Positions 1-7,189 of a DNA stretch of 30,524 bases are shown in pieces (the stretch's first letter is position 1; the number at the start of each line of letters is the position of its first letter). The stretch spans positions 1 through 30,524 of the forward strand of contig CAZOJQ010000035.1 of NCBI GenBank assembly GCA_964580185.1, given 5' to 3'. The notes beneath the pieces were generated by a model. That model made no database searches and was not told where the DNA came from. It saw only the letters and a list, made by a program, of their open reading frames with translations. The translations under genes and the position numbers were made by a program. The stretch is from CAYWWY01 sp964580185 (lineage in GTDB: Bacteria; Thermotogota; Thermotogae; MWEM01).

Positions 1-150
1 TTCGAATCCTACCTACTCGCTAGAGAACATCAAGCGTTCCGAGGGGGAATGGAAACCTAAAGGGGTGGGGTACAAATCTCAACTACCCTTCCCTTCCGAA
101 GCCTACCTACTCACTAGAGATTAGTGAGCGTTCCGAGGGGGAATGAAAGC
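1..150. repeat. Two imperfect 56-base direct repeats, CRISPR-repeat-like
   Basis: Bases 1-56 and 95-150 align without gaps at an offset of 94, with 46 of 56 positions identical by my count. Both share CCTACCTACTC, CTAGAGA and a block running GCGTTCCGAGGGGGAAT. The first ends GGAAAC and the second GAAAGC, which resembles the GAAAC end of many type III CRISPR repeats with a decayed last copy. The 38-base stretch between them (57-94) does not repeat and has spacer-like length. A 56-base repeat is too long for ordinary CRISPR, and the window cuts off whatever lies to the left. The second copy holds a perfect 7-bp hairpin (110-116 with 122-128). This may be the end of an array, or another structured repeat family. 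The repeat is certain; the CRISPR identity is tentative. Confidence 0.5.
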
Positions 151-250
151 TATTATTCCTCGATCATCATCTGTCTCGATCGGTTGTTTTGATCCTCGTA
201 ACGCTGCAAAATTACAAAGAGAGGCTACATCCACCATAGCCTCAAAGGAG

Positions 251-289
251 AAGGCGTTCTTGCTTAACCGGCAGAGCGCCTTTTTCTTT
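251..289 (+). terminator. Candidate rho-independent terminator
   Basis: AAGGCG at 251-256 pairs with CGCCTT at 277-282, and the right arm runs into TTTTTCTTT. The position fits a rightward transcript that comes through the repeats at 1-150 and stops before the first gene. Confidence 0.5.
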
Positions 290-392
290 GCACTCAAGTC
301 CGAAGCCTGCCTATCCGCAAAGGATCAGCCAATATTCCTGGAGCTGAATCCCTCTTTCTGGTTACTCTGTTCATGACCAACTCTCTAAAAAA

Positions 393-422
393 CTGACTTA
401 AATCATAAGTGTGAGATATTAT
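393..422 (+). promoter_or_regulatory. Candidate promoter for the DuOB/DUF488 operon
   Basis: CTGACT (393-398) resembles a -35 element, followed after 18 bases by TATTAT (417-422), a near-consensus -10. It lies about 120 bases upstream of the preferred start of the first gene. This is a sequence match only. Confidence 0.4.
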
Positions 423-539
423 CTGGAGCTTATGTAAAGACAGCTGGAAATGACGAAATCCTCTTCTTCCCAAGACATATTTTTAGGAGGTTACCAGTTC
501 CTTTTCATGGTGGAATCTCAAATGGAGGTGGTGGTAAAG

Positions 540-1196
540 GTGAAAAAGGAAATTGTGCTGCTGGGGAAATCCTGGAAAAATGGCGGATATTGCGTTGGGG
601 GTATAGATGTTCATTCTGGTAAATGGATCCGTATTGTTACGGCCTCTGAGCCAGGGAGTCCTGGGATTACGGATAATCAAATGATGTGTGGAGATGGCCA
701 TTTACCGAAAGCGTTGGATCGCGTTCGGGTTCCCCTTGCGCATCACGCGCCTTTTGGGTTCCATTACGAGAATTGGTTGATGGATTCAGGAACTTGGGAA
801 TACATCGGTACCGAACCCAAAGAAGAGTTTCTGGCTCAGATTGAGTCTACCACGCATTCTCCGATTTTTTACACTCGTGAATCTACGGTGGATCCTGAGA
901 TTGTGAAGGGAGTTCCACCTAGTGAAAGATATTCGATCGCTCTTGTCCGTCCCGATGAAATCCGAATACGCTCTGAACCCAATGGCTTACGAAAAAAATA
1001 CAAAGCCTCTTTTACGATGGACCGGATCAATTACTTGAATTTGTGTATAACAGATCCCGATATTCACCAATGGATGGGCCAAAAGGACTCGTTCATCCTT
1101 TCCAAACCTACGCTGTTAATGAGTTTGAGCGAACCTTTCTTACCAAAAGGCGGTTTGGCCCTTTTGCAATACAAACTGGTTGCACGGGTCTTTTAA
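540..1196 (+). CDS. Dual OB-fold (DuOB)-type protein next to DUF488
   Basis: This is a 218-residue protein from the chosen GTG start, preceded by GGAGG at 524-528. In-frame ATGs at 507 and 522 and an upstream start at 450 are possible but worse placed. The N-terminus has a small, Gly- and Cys-containing signature, GKSWKNGGYCVGGID, followed by GKWIRIVT. As I recall it, that matches the 'dual OB-containing' proteins that commonly sit beside DUF488 genes. OB folds usually bind nucleic acid or nucleotides, but no enzymatic function is established for this family. No signal peptide or membrane segment is visible. Two DUF488 genes follow directly, so the three are probably one functional unit, perhaps in nucleic-acid sensing, repair or defence. 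The family call is from motif memory, and the function is unknown. Confidence 0.68.
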   Translation: MKKEIVLLGKSWKNGGYCVGGIDVHSGKWIRIVTASEPGSPGITDNQMMCGDGHLPKALDRVRVPLAHHAPFGFHYENWLMDSGTWEYIGTEPKEEFLAQIESTTHSPIFYTRESTVDPEIVKGVPPSERYSIALVRPDEIRIRSEPNGLRKKYKASFTMDRINYLNLCITDPDIHQWMGQKDSFILSKPTLLMSLSEPFLPKGGLALLQYKLVARVF

Positions 1197-1205
1197 GATC
1201 CCATA

Positions 1206-1214
1206 TGGTACAAT
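1206..1214 (+). promoter_or_regulatory. Extended -10-like element TGGTACAAT
   Basis: TGGTACAAT lies 30 bases before the first DUF488 gene. It differs by one base from the TGGTATAAT elements at 3021 and 21269. No matching -35 is seen at normal spacing. It may give internal transcription of the two DUF488 genes. Confidence 0.3.
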
Positions 1215-1244
1215 GGGAGAAATCATGAAAGAGGGGGGCGCATT

Positions 1245-1838
1245 ATGGAAGGGTTGATCTTTACCGTAGGGCATTCCAATCATTTGCTTGAGGCTTTTCT
1301 CACGTTGCTTACCATGCATCATATCCAGATTGTTGTGGATGTCCGATCCCATCCCTTCTCCCGCTACCTTCCTCATTTCAACCAACAAGTGCTTCAACAA
1401 GCACTGAAAACCGTTGGGATCGAATATGATTCGATGAAGCATCAATTGGGAGGATTGCCAGTCTTTCCGAATCAGGCGAAATTCGATTATGAAAAAATGG
1501 CTCAAGCATCGAGCTTTATCGATGGAATCCAGGAGATCCAGAAAAAAAGAGACACTGGAACCACTCTTTGCCTTATGTGCGCGGAAAAAGATCCCATTGA
1601 TTGCCATCGGGGTTTGTTGGTTTCCAGAGCTCTTTTTGAAAGGGGAAGCGAGGTATTTCACATTCACTTTGACGGCACCATCGAAAGCCATACTCAGATG
1701 GAAACCCGGTTGGTTCTTCGATACTTTCCTGCAAACCAAGTGAGTCTTTTCGATGTACCGTTTCTTGAGAAAAAGGGTCTCGCGTATAGGAAACAAGCAA
1801 ATAAGAACACAAAGTCGCATGATGAGGAAGGTGGATAA
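1245..1838 (+). CDS. DUF488 family protein (first copy)
   Basis: This is a 197-residue DUF488 protein. The family hallmarks are all visible: TVGHSN at residues 7-12, VDVRSHPFSR at 31-40 and MCAEKDPIDCHR at 111-122. The conserved Cys, Asp and His residues suggest a metal or active site, but the biochemical activity of DUF488 proteins is not established. The ATG is preceded by a GA-rich stretch (GAGGGGGG). The stop overlaps the start of the second DUF488 gene by one base, which indicates translational coupling. The C-terminal 35 residues are Lys/Asn-rich and probably disordered. With the upstream DuOB protein this forms a compact three-gene cassette. Confidence 0.88.
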   Translation: MEGLIFTVGHSNHLLEAFLTLLTMHHIQIVVDVRSHPFSRYLPHFNQQVLQQALKTVGIEYDSMKHQLGGLPVFPNQAKFDYEKMAQASSFIDGIQEIQKKRDTGTTLCLMCAEKDPIDCHRGLLVSRALFERGSEVFHIHFDGTIESHTQMETRLVLRYFPANQVSLFDVPFLEKKGLAYRKQANKNTKSHDEEGG

Positions 1839-2284
1839 TGAAACTGTATACCATTGGGTTCGCGAAAAAAAGCGCATCAACCTTCTTTGGTTTGCTGTAT
1901 GCTCATGAAATCCGGTTGATCATTGATATCCGTCTTCGTCCGGATTCTCAACTTTCCGGGTTTGCTCGCAAACGCGATCTTCCTTTTTTCCTTTCCGCCC
2001 TTGTCAAGGCCAAATACATGCACATGCTCTCGTTGGCTCCGTCCGAAGAACTGTTTCAATCCTATCGCAAAGGGGACATTTCTTTGGAACTGTATCGAAA
2101 GGAACTGATGCAACACATCAAAGGGACAAACGGTTTGCAAGAGGGTTTTTGTCAGGTTGAAAAAGAAAGCCCCGTTTGTCTTCTTTGTAGCGAAGCGTCT
2201 CATCATGAATGTCACCGAAGCTGGGTTGCAGAGGCTTTGGCAGCTATGGACACTTCCCGATCGCTTACAATCGATCATCTTTAA
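1838..2284 (+). CDS. DUF488 family protein (second, shorter copy)
   Basis: This is a 148-residue protein diverged from its neighbour but of the same family. It has YTIGFAKK at the N-terminus (in place of TVGHSN), IDIRLRPDS at about 29-37 and a cysteine-rich CLLCSEASHHECHR at 114-127. Its ATG overlaps the stop of the first DUF488 gene (TAATG), so the two are probably translated together and may form a heteromer. The histidine of the usual TxGHS motif is replaced by Phe, so the copies have probably specialised. Function is unknown. Confidence 0.85.
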   Translation: MKLYTIGFAKKSASTFFGLLYAHEIRLIIDIRLRPDSQLSGFARKRDLPFFLSALVKAKYMHMLSLAPSEELFQSYRKGDISLELYRKELMQHIKGTNGLQEGFCQVEKESPVCLLCSEASHHECHRSWVAEALAAMDTSRSLTIDHL

Positions 2285-2335
2285 CCGGCCCATTATACCT
2301 TTCGCAGGCTAACTTTCTGATTCAAATCCATTAAA

Positions 2336-2370
2336 ACAAACCCAAGCGGGATAATCCGTTGGGGTTTCTC
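2336..2370 (+). terminator. Possible terminator after the DUF488 pair
   Basis: AAACCC (2338-2343) can pair with GGGTTT (2362-2367), with a weaker inner GCGG/CCGT pairing, followed by TCTCTAT. The stem is imperfect and the T-tract poor, so this is tentative. Confidence 0.3.
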
Positions 2371-2401
2371 TATCAAAACCACTATGAAGGAGTGATTGCG
2401 G

Positions 2402-2947
2402 ATGATTTTGGTCGGCAAAGCGCTTTCTTTTTTGTTCGGAATCATTGTCGATTTGAATGTTGGGAAATACTATCGGCTCTCGAAAAGAATCCGAAGAAAA
2501 GGGAAATCTGCCCCGGAAGACATGATGAGAAAGCTGATGAACATAGCTTTTCATCTGGTTGTTTGGGATCGGAGCTTCATTCAGGAGCACCATCCGGAAA
2601 TCTTTCACATCTACTTGAACGCCGTCAGCGAAGGGGGAAGCATATATGCGATACTGACAAACGGTTTTACCAGAGAGAAATATGATTCAAGGACTTTTCT
2701 TGAGGGGAGAGAAATCAACACAAAAAGGATCCTGGATATTACCAAAGATCTTGTTGAAAACGGAGAAAAGAATGTACTCTACTTTGTTTTCTATCCAGAG
2801 ATCAATGAGTTTATCTCCTTTCGGACGGAGTATGCAAAAGTGGCCAAAGCCCTTTCCAACATGGCCGATTGCAGAGAAGAGATTCAACATATTCTGATCT
2901 ATGCGGGTTTCCGAGTGCCTGAACTTGAATCATTGCTTATGCAATAG
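2402..2947 (+). CDS. Hypothetical protein
   Basis: This is an unrecognised 181-residue protein. The ATG at 2402 is chosen because GAAGGAG lies 9 bases before it; an in-frame TTG at 2396 is too close to that site. The first 18 residues are hydrophobic (LVGKALSFLFGIIVDL) and could be a membrane anchor or a buried helix. A basic stretch (SKRIRRKGK) follows, and the rest looks soluble and alpha/beta. It stands alone between the DUF488 cassette and the CRISPR operon, with non-coding DNA on both sides. I see no catalytic motif. Confidence 0.6.
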   Translation: MILVGKALSFLFGIIVDLNVGKYYRLSKRIRRKGKSAPEDMMRKLMNIAFHLVVWDRSFIQEHHPEIFHIYLNAVSEGGSIYAILTNGFTREKYDSRTFLEGREINTKRILDITKDLVENGEKNVLYFVFYPEINEFISFRTEYAKVAKALSNMADCREEIQHILIYAGFRVPELESLLMQ

Positions 2948-2992
2948 GAATCCACAGAAAAGTTTCCTGAATCCGATTTTTGAAACAAACCG

Positions 2993-3029
2993 TTCCAACA
3001 GGGAATCCAAAGAAATATTATGGTATAAT
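2993..3029 (+). promoter_or_regulatory. Candidate promoter of the CRISPR operon
   Basis: TGGTATAAT at 3021-3029 is a perfect extended -10 (TGnTATAAT), 88 bases upstream of the first cas-operon gene. An overlapping TATTAT (3016-3021) has a weak -35-like TTCCAA (2993-2998) at 17 bases. No other strong promoter was noticed before cas6, so this could drive about 18 kb. Confidence 0.5.
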
Positions 3030-3117
3030 CATTTCAAATTGGAATAAAAACGGTAACACTATGTGTTTGCAAAGACTAAGATCTAGTTCATTCATGATTC
3101 CTTGAAGGGAGGAACGT

Positions 3118-5955
3118 ATGAATATCGAGAACGAGAGAAAATACATCATCGATTCTGCGGTGTTTCAAAAAATCAAAGACCTTTACCCTGACCGCCAAGA
3201 GCATGGGATTATCCAGTGGTACTTAAATAAGCCTGGGGAAGATGTCAGACGGCTGCGTTTGGAGATTATTCGGGAGAAGGATGCGTTTCGCCATGTCTGG
3301 ACATTTACAAAGAAGAAGAAACGAAATCCCCTAAGCGCAAAGGAAAGGGAAGAGGAAGAGTATACGTTGGATTTCCACAACCTCAATACCGATCATGAAG
3401 AAGATTTGGGAAAGATCTCAAGAGATTTATCCATTCTCAACCAGTTCCCATATACGATGAAAATCCGTACCCTTTTTCCCAATATTACTGAAACTGCGGT
3501 TGTGATCGATCAATTTGTGACCCAGGGACACCAATTTGAGATGAGTCCCAGCCAGCGGATCATGGAAATAGAATTGAATCGTGAAAACCCGACAGAAGAA
3601 AGGCGTTTCGATGAAACCTTGAAAAAGTTGAATGTGTTTGGAGCGGTAGAGGATGTCACTGACAGACCTGAATTCGAAAACGAAAACATGGCAAGGAGCA
3701 GAGATACGAAAGATTCTACAGATGCTCACACTTTGATTGGTTATCTCCAGAATTGGTTGAAAGGGCCAACCGTTATGGTTTCTTCCCAAGGGCTTTCACT
3801 TGAGAATAATCTTAACGGTCAATTAAAAGACAAAGGGTGGTCTCTTCCTAAGTATGAAGAAATTCACCGGTTTTTACAGGATCATGGAGACATTCTCTAT
3901 GTACCAAAGGGCAAAGACAATAAAAAACCACTAAATACTACCTTACGCGATATTCTTGACCCCAATCAAAAGGGCTTCTTACCTCCGGAAATCGCCCAAA
4001 AGCTTTGCACCGAACTCAATACCATTCATATGGTGCATACACAAGGGTATCAAGTGGAAGAGGTGATCTTTCTAGTCTTTCCTGACAAAGAAGGCAACTA
4101 TACAGATGGAGACGCGCCAATTGTTTATCGGTACTTGAAAGCCCTTGTACAGAGGTGCTTCCCAAAGATTGCGGTAAGCAAGGTTCAGATCAACTTCACC
4201 CCGAATATGGAGGAATCCAATTTTCGGAGTTTAGAAACAATTTGGACTGAGATGGAAACCATCCTGAATGGCAATAAGAAGCGAGAAATGGTAATCGACC
4301 CCACTGGAGGGCATAAGATCTTTGCAGTCATCGCAGCGTTGTTTGCACAACTGCACCATAAACCCTTTTATTATGTCCAGGAAGGGAGTCCCGTGTTGTA
4401 TGAATTTCCTGCCGCTCCAATCCAATGGGACTTTGCTCGCATCGATGATGACCAGCCGTTTTTCAACGAATGTGATCGAACCATCTCCTATGCGAAGTAC
4501 ACCCAACTTCCCCAAACAGTGAAAGACCTGTATACTTTTCTTCCGAAGGCTTTAGACGGAGGAGACCATATCGTTTCGATTCTTCCTGTCAAAAAAATCA
4601 TGGACGCGTACAAACAAGCGCGTGAGATGCCTTTCGGATATGGGGCGAAATTTTTGGAACTGATAGAGGAAGATTGTTGGCGCCAGTGGATACAAGAAAA
4701 AACTTTCACCACGTGGTCGCTTCAATGGATTGGAGATCAAATCCCTGAAACGGTCGAGCATTCGCAGAGGCATAGCAAACGCCTTATGGAGTTCACCGTC
4801 AATCTGATCCATACGATCGGATTTCGAAATTTTCTCGGGGAAGGGTTTCCGAATAAGAAGGAGATGGAGCAAGAATTCTTATTCATGCTTGGTGTAGCAA
4901 TGAACATCCATGATTTGGGCCATACGAACAATGTGTTTTCTTTGAAAAACGGGAAAACCCTTTACTTAGACGGGTTGCCGGGAGTGGTACGTGATTTACA
5001 CAATGAGCTTACGGTCCAGATGCTGACCGATCCCGAGGGAGAAAAACGCTACAGATTGTTGGATGGGTTGGAGGAGGTTTTGGGTAAAGAGAGATCCGAA
5101 CGGATGAAAAAAGCCATTACACTGATCTGCCAGTATCACAGGGGTCATATGCCAATCGATCGTGAGAAAGCCGGATCGAACAAAACAGACTCGCAAAACC
5201 GGAAACCGTTCATCAGTCATTTCGAACTGGATACAGCGCCCCTGGTAGATCGCATCACGCAAATGTTTGGAGATGGAGATTATGATCAAAACTACCCATT
5301 ATGGGCTGATTTGGTGATTCGCGCCACCCGTTGGCTAAAGTTCATCGACAGTACGGATATTCAAGCGGATCGCACACTCATTCCAAAGTACTCGGAGATC
5401 CGATGTCAGCGAACCAAAGACGAATCGATCGAGCTGATCAACGAGTATCTGTATACAGTCTCCCAGAACCACGCTTCGATTAAAGGAAAGCTTAAGGAGA
5501 TTCAATATCTTTTGGGCCAGATTACTCCTGATCGGTTGGACCTTTCCCTTTCTAAACAACTGGAAGATGCGGGGGAAACGATCGAAGAATGGATCTATCA
5601 TGCATTAGCGGACGCGATTTATGCCCCAAACAGTTCTTTGAGAGTGATTGTTCCGCATGAACTGCGAATGCTTGCCCGAATCGCCTTTAAAGTCCTTCAG
5701 TTCACTCATTTTCTAAAGCATCGATCGATCCAGAGCGTTTATCCAAGGGTTTTCATGGATAAAGCCAAACCCGGAGGAACAAACAAAACCCTCCATTTGG
5801 TGTACAAAATAAACCGATCGGAGTATCCCCAAGAAGGAAAGGGAAAGGGGTTGTTCCCATCGATTCAGGAAGAGGTGGAAGCGGAATTCAATCAAGCAGG
5901 GATTGCTCGGATGGGATCCATAGAGAAGTTAAAAATCGAACATCAGTTTGTATGA
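3118..5955 (+). CDS. CYTH-CARF-HD fusion, type III CRISPR ancillary effector
   Basis: This is a 945-residue, three-domain protein. Residues 1 to about 185 are a CYTH/triphosphate-tunnel domain: ENERKY (4-9, the ExExK signature), QWYL, RLRLE (45-49), WTFTKKK (61-67), REEEEY and a late MEIEL. Such domains bind nucleoside triphosphates or polyphosphate with metal in an acidic/basic tunnel. Residues about 217-450 form a CARF domain: a first strand PTVMVSSQGLSLENNL (217-232) and DPTGGHK (394-400), the cyclic-oligoadenylate-binding signature. Residues about 540-760 are an HD phosphohydrolase with H548/H552, HDLGH (598-602), H674/H677 and D744/D747. It is the first gene of the Cmr operon, with a GGGAGG site 5 bases before the ATG. 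A cOA-triggered nuclease, phosphohydrolase or NTP-consuming effector is inferred. CARF-HD fusions are known; a CYTH addition is not known to me. Confidence 0.85.
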   Translation: MNIENERKYIIDSAVFQKIKDLYPDRQEHGIIQWYLNKPGEDVRRLRLEIIREKDAFRHVWTFTKKKKRNPLSAKEREEEEYTLDFHNLNTDHEEDLGKISRDLSILNQFPYTMKIRTLFPNITETAVVIDQFVTQGHQFEMSPSQRIMEIELNRENPTEERRFDETLKKLNVFGAVEDVTDRPEFENENMARSRDTKDSTDAHTLIGYLQNWLKGPTVMVSSQGLSLENNLNGQLKDKGWSLPKYEEIHRFLQDHGDILYVPKGKDNKKPLNTTLRDILDPNQKGFLPPEIAQKLCTELNTIHMVHTQGYQVEEVIFLVFPDKEGNYTDGDAPIVYRYLKALVQRCFPKIAVSKVQINFTPNMEESNFRSLETIWTEMETILNGNKKREMVIDPTGGHKIFAVIAALFAQLHHKPFYYVQEGSPVLYEFPAAPIQWDFARIDDDQPFFNECDRTISYAKYTQLPQTVKDLYTFLPKALDGGDHIVSILPVKKIMDAYKQAREMPFGYGAKFLELIEEDCWRQWIQEKTFTTWSLQWIGDQIPETVEHSQRHSKRLMEFTVNLIHTIGFRNFLGEGFPNKKEMEQEFLFMLGVAMNIHDLGHTNNVFSLKNGKTLYLDGLPGVVRDLHNELTVQMLTDPEGEKRYRLLDGLEEVLGKERSERMKKAITLICQYHRGHMPIDREKAGSNKTDSQNRKPFISHFELDTAPLVDRITQMFGDGDYDQNYPLWADLVIRATRWLKFIDSTDIQADRTLIPKYSEIRCQRTKDESIELINEYLYTVSQNHASIKGKLKEIQYLLGQITPDRLDLSLSKQLEDAGETIEEWIYHALADAIYAPNSSLRVIVPHELRMLARIAFKVLQFTHFLKHRSIQSVYPRVFMDKAKPGGTNKTLHLVYKINRSEYPQEGKGKGLFPSIQEEVEAEFNQAGIARMGSIEKLKIEHQFV

Positions 5956-5989
5956 CTCTGAAACCAACCTTATGGAGGTGAAGAAGAAT

Positions 5990-7138
5990 ATGAAAACCTA
6001 TTCTACTCTTATCATCACTGCAGGGGCGAGTATGGAGAGTAATCTGAAAGATAACGATGAAGCAGGACCGCTCTACGAAAAAGGGAGTTACGAGCTAATT
6101 GGGAAGAAAATGGCTCAGGAAAAATGGGGTGACCCTGAATCTGCACGGTTTTACGGCTCGGAGATTAATTCCACAGTGAGCCTAGTCCGGAATTTTGAGA
6201 GAATCGAATCGGGCCGATTAGTTCGCGCTAACCTTTTTATCCTCGTTTCGGATACTGATGTCGGTCGAAACATCGGGAGTATCGTCAAGCCTTTTTTTAT
6301 GGAACATCCAACTTTATCATTCGACAATGTCCAAGTTGTAGTGATTGAGGATTTGAAAGATAACGATGAACAGGCTTTTGCGAAAAATGGTCTGAGGAAT
6401 CTGGTACGAAAGTTTGCGGAGATTGCCCGCAAGTATCGGGATAATGTATTGGTAAATCCTACTGGGGGATATAAAGCACAAATCGCTTTTGCCCTTGCTT
6501 TGGGACAAGCGATGAAGTTTCCTATCTACTATCGTTTTGAGAGGTTTAACAAGGTCATTCGTATTCCACCTTTACCAGTATCTTTGGATTGGGAGCTTTA
6601 TCTCTTGCACCACAAGCTCTTGGAAACTTTGGAAGTAGATATGATCCTAGAAAACGCGCTTGCAGAAAAAACCGGATATGCAAACTATGCAGAGATCCCA
6701 GAATCGGTGAAAACCTTCATCGACCGCGAAAAGATCGACAAAGAGCAGTATCTTGCCTTGAGCGCTATGGGCCAGGTTTTTTTGGAATCAGCCAGAGAAA
6801 GGATTAAGCTGGACATTCATTTGAGTTCGTCAAAAAAAAAGCCTGAAGAAAAAATCAAGATCAAAAATCATGAAGAAAACGCCCGTCAGTTCAACGCTCG
6901 GCATCGGGTTTTGGAACGATTGGCTGAGATCCCATTCGTGGATCTGGTTCGTCAGACTGGTTACGGGGAGAATTTTGACAAAAACCAGATCAAAGCGAAA
7001 TTGGGTCAAAACCCAAAAGAAGTTCAAATTAGTTATGGTGCTAAGGGTGGGATCCTTCATGTTGTCGTTGAAACCACAGCATCCAATGAACGAGAAGGGT
7101 ATTCTGCTTTATTGAGAATCAAAGAGATTCTTGCGTAA
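5990..7138 (+). CDS. CARF protein with RelE-like C-terminus (Cami1-like)
   Basis: This is a 382-residue protein from ATG 5990, which has GGAGGTG 9 bases upstream. The N-terminal CARF domain opens with STLIITAGAS (5-14) and carries NPTGGYK (156-162), the classic cyclic-oligoadenylate pocket. A middle segment (about 200-275), containing YLALSAMGQVFLE, looks like the winged-helix linker of many CARF effectors. The last ~80 residues end in a strand-turn-helix pattern (ILHVVVETTASNERE, then a helix) that resembles the end of RelE mRNA interferases. That order matches Cami1, a published cA4-activated CARF-wHTH-RelE ribonuclease that cuts mRNA on ribosomes. The canonical RelE catalytic residues do not align unambiguously. 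RQFNARH (299-305) could also be read as a HEPN Rx5H motif. CARF is secure; the effector type is probable only. Confidence 0.75.
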   Translation: MKTYSTLIITAGASMESNLKDNDEAGPLYEKGSYELIGKKMAQEKWGDPESARFYGSEINSTVSLVRNFERIESGRLVRANLFILVSDTDVGRNIGSIVKPFFMEHPTLSFDNVQVVVIEDLKDNDEQAFAKNGLRNLVRKFAEIARKYRDNVLVNPTGGYKAQIAFALALGQAMKFPIYYRFERFNKVIRIPPLPVSLDWELYLLHHKLLETLEVDMILENALAEKTGYANYAEIPESVKTFIDREKIDKEQYLALSAMGQVFLESARERIKLDIHLSSSKKKPEEKIKIKNHEENARQFNARHRVLERLAEIPFVDLVRQTGYGENFDKNQIKAKLGQNPKEVQISYGAKGGILHVVVETTASNEREGYSALLRIKEILA

Positions 7139-7189
7139 AAAAGGTTTCAGGCTTGCTTTTATATCCCCATTTTGAAAGGAGGAGATGTT

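Larger units (their letters stand above)
151..539. other. Non-coding stretch between repeats and first gene
   Basis: I see no convincing gene here. It holds a hairpin with a T-tract (251-289) and a promoter-like pair (393-422), described separately. A 77-codon open frame starting inside the second repeat has no ribosome binding site and no recognisable composition, so I treat it as chance. Confidence 0.5.

Noticed and set aside
1..24. TTCGAATCC at the left edge resembles the T-loop of a tRNA 3' end
   Set aside because: Too little is in the window to form a cloverleaf, the implied acceptor strand would give an unusual C at position 1, and the repeat similarity continues well past any tRNA end.
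143..376. 77-codon open frame starting inside the second repeat
   Set aside because: It has no ribosome binding site, overlaps a terminator-like hairpin, and its composition does not look like a protein family.
1140..1880. 246-codon antisense open frame over the first DUF488 gene
   Set aside because: It is a shadow of a gene with clear family motifs on the + strand, with no ribosome site or recognisable domain.
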